From JBBQZU01 sp041749535 (lineage in GTDB: Bacteria; Bacteroidota; Bacteroidia; Flavobacteriales_D; Cryomorphaceae), in contig JBGTBE010000057.1 in the NCBI GenBank assembly GCA_041749535.1, positions 23,453 through 87,452 on the forward strand: a stretch of 64,000 nt of DNA. Reading direction: 5' to 3'. Position 1 is the first letter of the stretch. Each line of letters opens with the position of its first letter. The notes beneath the pieces were generated by a model. It searched no databases. It saw nothing but the letters and a program-made list of their open reading frames with translations, and was not told where the DNA came from. Positions 61,973 through 64,000 of this stretch are shown piece after piece. The position numbers were made by a program, and so were the translations under genes.

Positions 61973-63796
61973 TTAAATGTTTTGACCAGTTTTCTGTTCA
62001 TCTGTGTTTATTGAAAATTTCTGAAGTATATCTTTGTCTCCCAATTCTTTAGAGAGCCCTTCAAACGTATCCATCGGAACATTGAACAAATCCATGATCA
62101 ACAACCCGTCGAGGGCATTATTGAAGTGAGGATCTACATTAAATGCTACAATCTTAGCATTCTGACCAAGATATTTCTTTAACAATGCTGGCAGCCTGAA
62201 GTTTCCCAACTCAATATCTTCAATAATTCGATCGAGCCTTTTTATATCTTCTTTGGTGCTCCTATGCAGCAATTCCAGGTCAGGGTCTCGTGGATCTATT
62301 TCGGGAATGTACTCATTACGTGGCTGCACGAGCGCCGCAAGTTCTTTGTCGAAGTAATGCTTGCGAATAAAGGATATGATCAGGTATTTTGAAAACTTGC
62401 TGAACTCACCGCTTATGCTTACTGGGCCAATCAAATACCTATACTCCGGGTTCTTCAAAATAAAGTATAAAATACCCTTCCACAGCATAAACAAGGAAAG
62501 TGGTTTCAATTGGTATTCTTTCACTACAAATGAACGACCAAGTTCAATACCCTCGTTAAGTATGGGTTTGAAGCCTTTTTTGAGCTTAAAAAGACTGTTT
62601 AGATAAAAGCCATTTTTGCCATAACGTTGTAAAATCTCTTTGCCCATGCCTAGGCGGTATGCGCCGACTACTTTGCCATTCTCATCATCCCACACAAAAA
62701 GGTGCCGGTAGTATAGGTCGTACTGATCAAGGTCTATATTCTTCCCAGTTCCTTCTCCCACTTCCCTGAAGGTAATTTCTCTGAGACGTCCTATTTCATA
62801 TAAAGTATTGGGAATCAATTCAGATGTTGCCCAGAAAACCTTGTATTCTTTGGTTTGAAAAAGCATGTGGCCTTCGGCTTCAAGCGCATTTACTTCAGTT
62901 TTAAGGGCTTCAGCATTTCTCGGGAGCACCACTTCTTTCCATTTTTTGCGGAAGAGCACAGGTCTGAAAAAAGGCTTTACAGAAATTGGTAGCCCAAGCA
63001 AGTAGGTTTTTATTCTGAGGAATCGACCATATTCGTAGAGATCGAGAAAATCGTCCTGATCGGTGGTGCTGATAGCCCTCCCGATTCTCAATGAAATTTC
63101 TCGCTCCCTCTTGGTAAAAATACCAAGTGGTGCAGAAAGCCCTGCCATGCGTGGATTCACAAGTTCGAGAAGGTGAAAAAGCAAGCTATTGCTGCCATTC
63201 AGAAAAACAGGTACGACAGGGACTTTCTGCGATTTAATAAAATGTAAAGCAGAAGGTTGCCAAAGCTTGTCGCGTACCGATGCATGTCTGATGTTATAGG
63301 TGCTTACCTCACCAGCCGGAAATATAACCAATATGCCTCCTGCGCCTAGATGAAGCGCAGCAAGCTTAAGTCCTTCATCATTGTTTGGTATGGAAATATT
63401 TCGCTCAAAGGGGTCTACTGAAATAAAATAGTCGTTGACAGGTTCCAGAGAAGTGAGCAGGAAATTGGCCATTACCTTGATATCGGGTCTGATCCGGGCA
63501 AGCACTCGCAGAAGCACAAGTCCGTCGATACCTCCCAAGGGGTGATTTGCAACCACCACACAAGCTCCTTTCTTTGGCAAGTGGCTATTCTCGCCTTCTA
63601 CTTGCTTTATTTCCACACCAAGGTCGTCAAGCACAGCATCTACAAAATCCAAACTTTCCTTCTGGCTGTATTTGGTGTAAAGGTTGTTGATGCGATCAAT
63701 TTTGAGCGCACCCATAAGCAATTTTGCAAAACTCGCAGCACGCTGGCTATCAATCAGTTTTCTTTTGGGCGCACCGTTACCTTTCGGTTCTTTCAT
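61973..63796 (-). CDS. Bifunctional acyltransferase, OlsF-like (lysophospholipid acyltransferase plus N-acyltransferase)
   Basis: 607 residues. The N-terminal half (about 60-310) is a PlsC-type O-acyltransferase with ANHPLGGIDGL in place of NHxxxxD (five residues between His and Asp) and IFPAGEVSTY. The C-terminal half (about 310-560) resembles OlsB-type N-acyltransferases/hemolysin-like GNAT proteins (EIGRLREITFREVGEGTGKNIDLDQYDLYYRHLFVWD). In OlsF the two activities build ornithine lipids; related Bacteroidota proteins make amino-acid lipids such as glycine lipids. The amino acid is not predictable. ATG at 63796 used; a longer TTG-initiated frame is unlikely. Confidence 0.8.
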   Translation of the reverse strand: MKEPKGNGAPKRKLIDSQRAASFAKLLMGALKIDRINNLYTKYSQKESLDFVDAVLDDLGVEIKQVEGENSHLPKKGACVVVANHPLGGIDGLVLLRVLARIRPDIKVMANFLLTSLEPVNDYFISVDPFERNISIPNNDEGLKLAALHLGAGGILVIFPAGEVSTYNIRHASVRDKLWQPSALHFIKSQKVPVVPVFLNGSNSLLFHLLELVNPRMAGLSAPLGIFTKREREISLRIGRAISTTDQDDFLDLYEYGRFLRIKTYLLGLPISVKPFFRPVLFRKKWKEVVLPRNAEALKTEVNALEAEGHMLFQTKEYKVFWATSELIPNTLYEIGRLREITFREVGEGTGKNIDLDQYDLYYRHLFVWDDENGKVVGAYRLGMGKEILQRYGKNGFYLNSLFKLKKGFKPILNEGIELGRSFVVKEYQLKPLSLFMLWKGILYFILKNPEYRYLIGPVSISGEFSKFSKYLIISFIRKHYFDKELAALVQPRNEYIPEIDPRDPDLELLHRSTKEDIKRLDRIIEDIELGNFRLPALLKKYLGQNAKIVAFNVDPHFNNALDGLLIMDLFNVPMDTFEGLSKELGDKDILQKFSINTDEQKTGQNI

Positions 63797-63907
63797 ACCT
63801 TCGAAAATACTAAGCAATCATGTAAGACAGATGACAAATGCCAAGAATTATCCACATTGTAAAACCAAAACCGGGTGCTAGAACGTTATGTTCTTAAAGT
63901 CATCGTT

Positions 63908-64000
63908 ATGAAAACGCCCATGTTGATCGGTTTAACATTTCTCTTCTGCGCTGTAGGTTGCGCACAGAATCATGAAAATGAAGCCAAGCATACTTATAAG
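63908..64000 (+). CDS. Truncated predicted lipoprotein (runs off the window)
   Basis: The first 31 codons of a gene cut by the window edge. MKTPMLIGLTFLFCAVGC is a lipoprotein-type signal with lipobox-like AVGC and a conserved Cys18; mature residues AQNHENEAKHTYK follow. Function cannot be told from this fragment. Confidence 0.55.
   Translation, partial: MKTPMLIGLTFLFCAVGCAQNHENEAKHTYK

Noticed and set aside
61967..61984. CAAAAC-TTAAAT-GTTTTG hairpin at the end of the acyltransferase gene as terminator
   Set aside because: Stem is only 6 bp, overlaps the stop codon and has no T-run on the minus strand.

Overview
The window looks like chromosomal DNA from a member of the Bacteroidota, most likely a Flavobacteriales/Cryomorphaceae-like, probably aquatic bacterium. 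The evidence is: secreted proteins with C-terminal type IX secretion (T9SS) sorting domains; a TonB receptor with an N-terminal carboxypeptidase-regulatory-like domain; promoters of the Bacteroidota type (TAnnTTTG at -7, sometimes TTTG/TTG near -33); few Shine-Dalgarno sequences; GTP-type PEPCK; DUF3810, DUF6263 and DUF5117-type proteins; and an OlsF-like acyltransferase. I cannot name the genus from sequence alone. I saw no insertion sequence, phage, CRISPR array, tRNA or rRNA. Genes are tightly packed, often with 4-17 bp overlaps, and no gap between genes exceeds about 275 bp.

Layout. 0-9.7 kb: a degenerate signal-peptidase paralogue and WbqC-like gene, an acyl-CoA carboxylase beta subunit, a lipoprotein esterase, an outer-membrane protein, an acetyltransferase, the tRNA-modifying enzyme MtaB overlapping an inositol-monophosphatase-family gene, and PEPCK with a clear promoter and terminator. 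9.9-16.2 kb: a LOG-family protein, a TonB receptor facing away from a LytS/LytTR two-component pair (the shared spacer carries 21-bp-phased direct repeats that look like LytTR sites), and a glycosyltransferase. 16.3-20.3 kb: a DUF1800/DUF1501/discoidin-T9SS operon. 20.3-35.7 kb: mostly housekeeping and envelope genes (M1 peptidase, FAD oxidoreductase, lysA, barrel protein, metalloprotease, miaA, TPR protein, prolyl oligopeptidase, DUF3810). 35.6-43.6 kb: an ECF sigma factor with a putative membrane anti-sigma factor that ends in a T9SS type B domain, NDH-2, an arsenosugar-type glycosyltransferase with a rhodanese, an M28 peptidase and an acyl-ACP desaturase.

43.9-53.3 kb: three large T9SS cargo proteins in a row (vanadium-haloperoxidase/PAP2 enzyme with five Ig-like repeats, FG-GAP/UnbV protein, 5'-nucleotidase-like phosphoesterase), followed by a rho-independent terminator. 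53.4-64 kb: a rhodanese, a barrel protein, a DUF2306-like membrane protein, an XRE-S24 repressor with a 30-bp dyad operator facing an oligopeptide-binding lipoprotein, superoxide dismutase, smpB, another T9SS cargo protein, an OlsF-like bifunctional acyltransferase and a truncated lipoprotein gene.

The least conventional items are the sigma/anti-sigma pair with a T9SS signal on the regulator, the phased LytTR-like repeats, the signal-peptidase pseudoenzyme, and the DUF1800/DUF1501/discoidin operon. I found no complete undescribed defence-type or mobile system.
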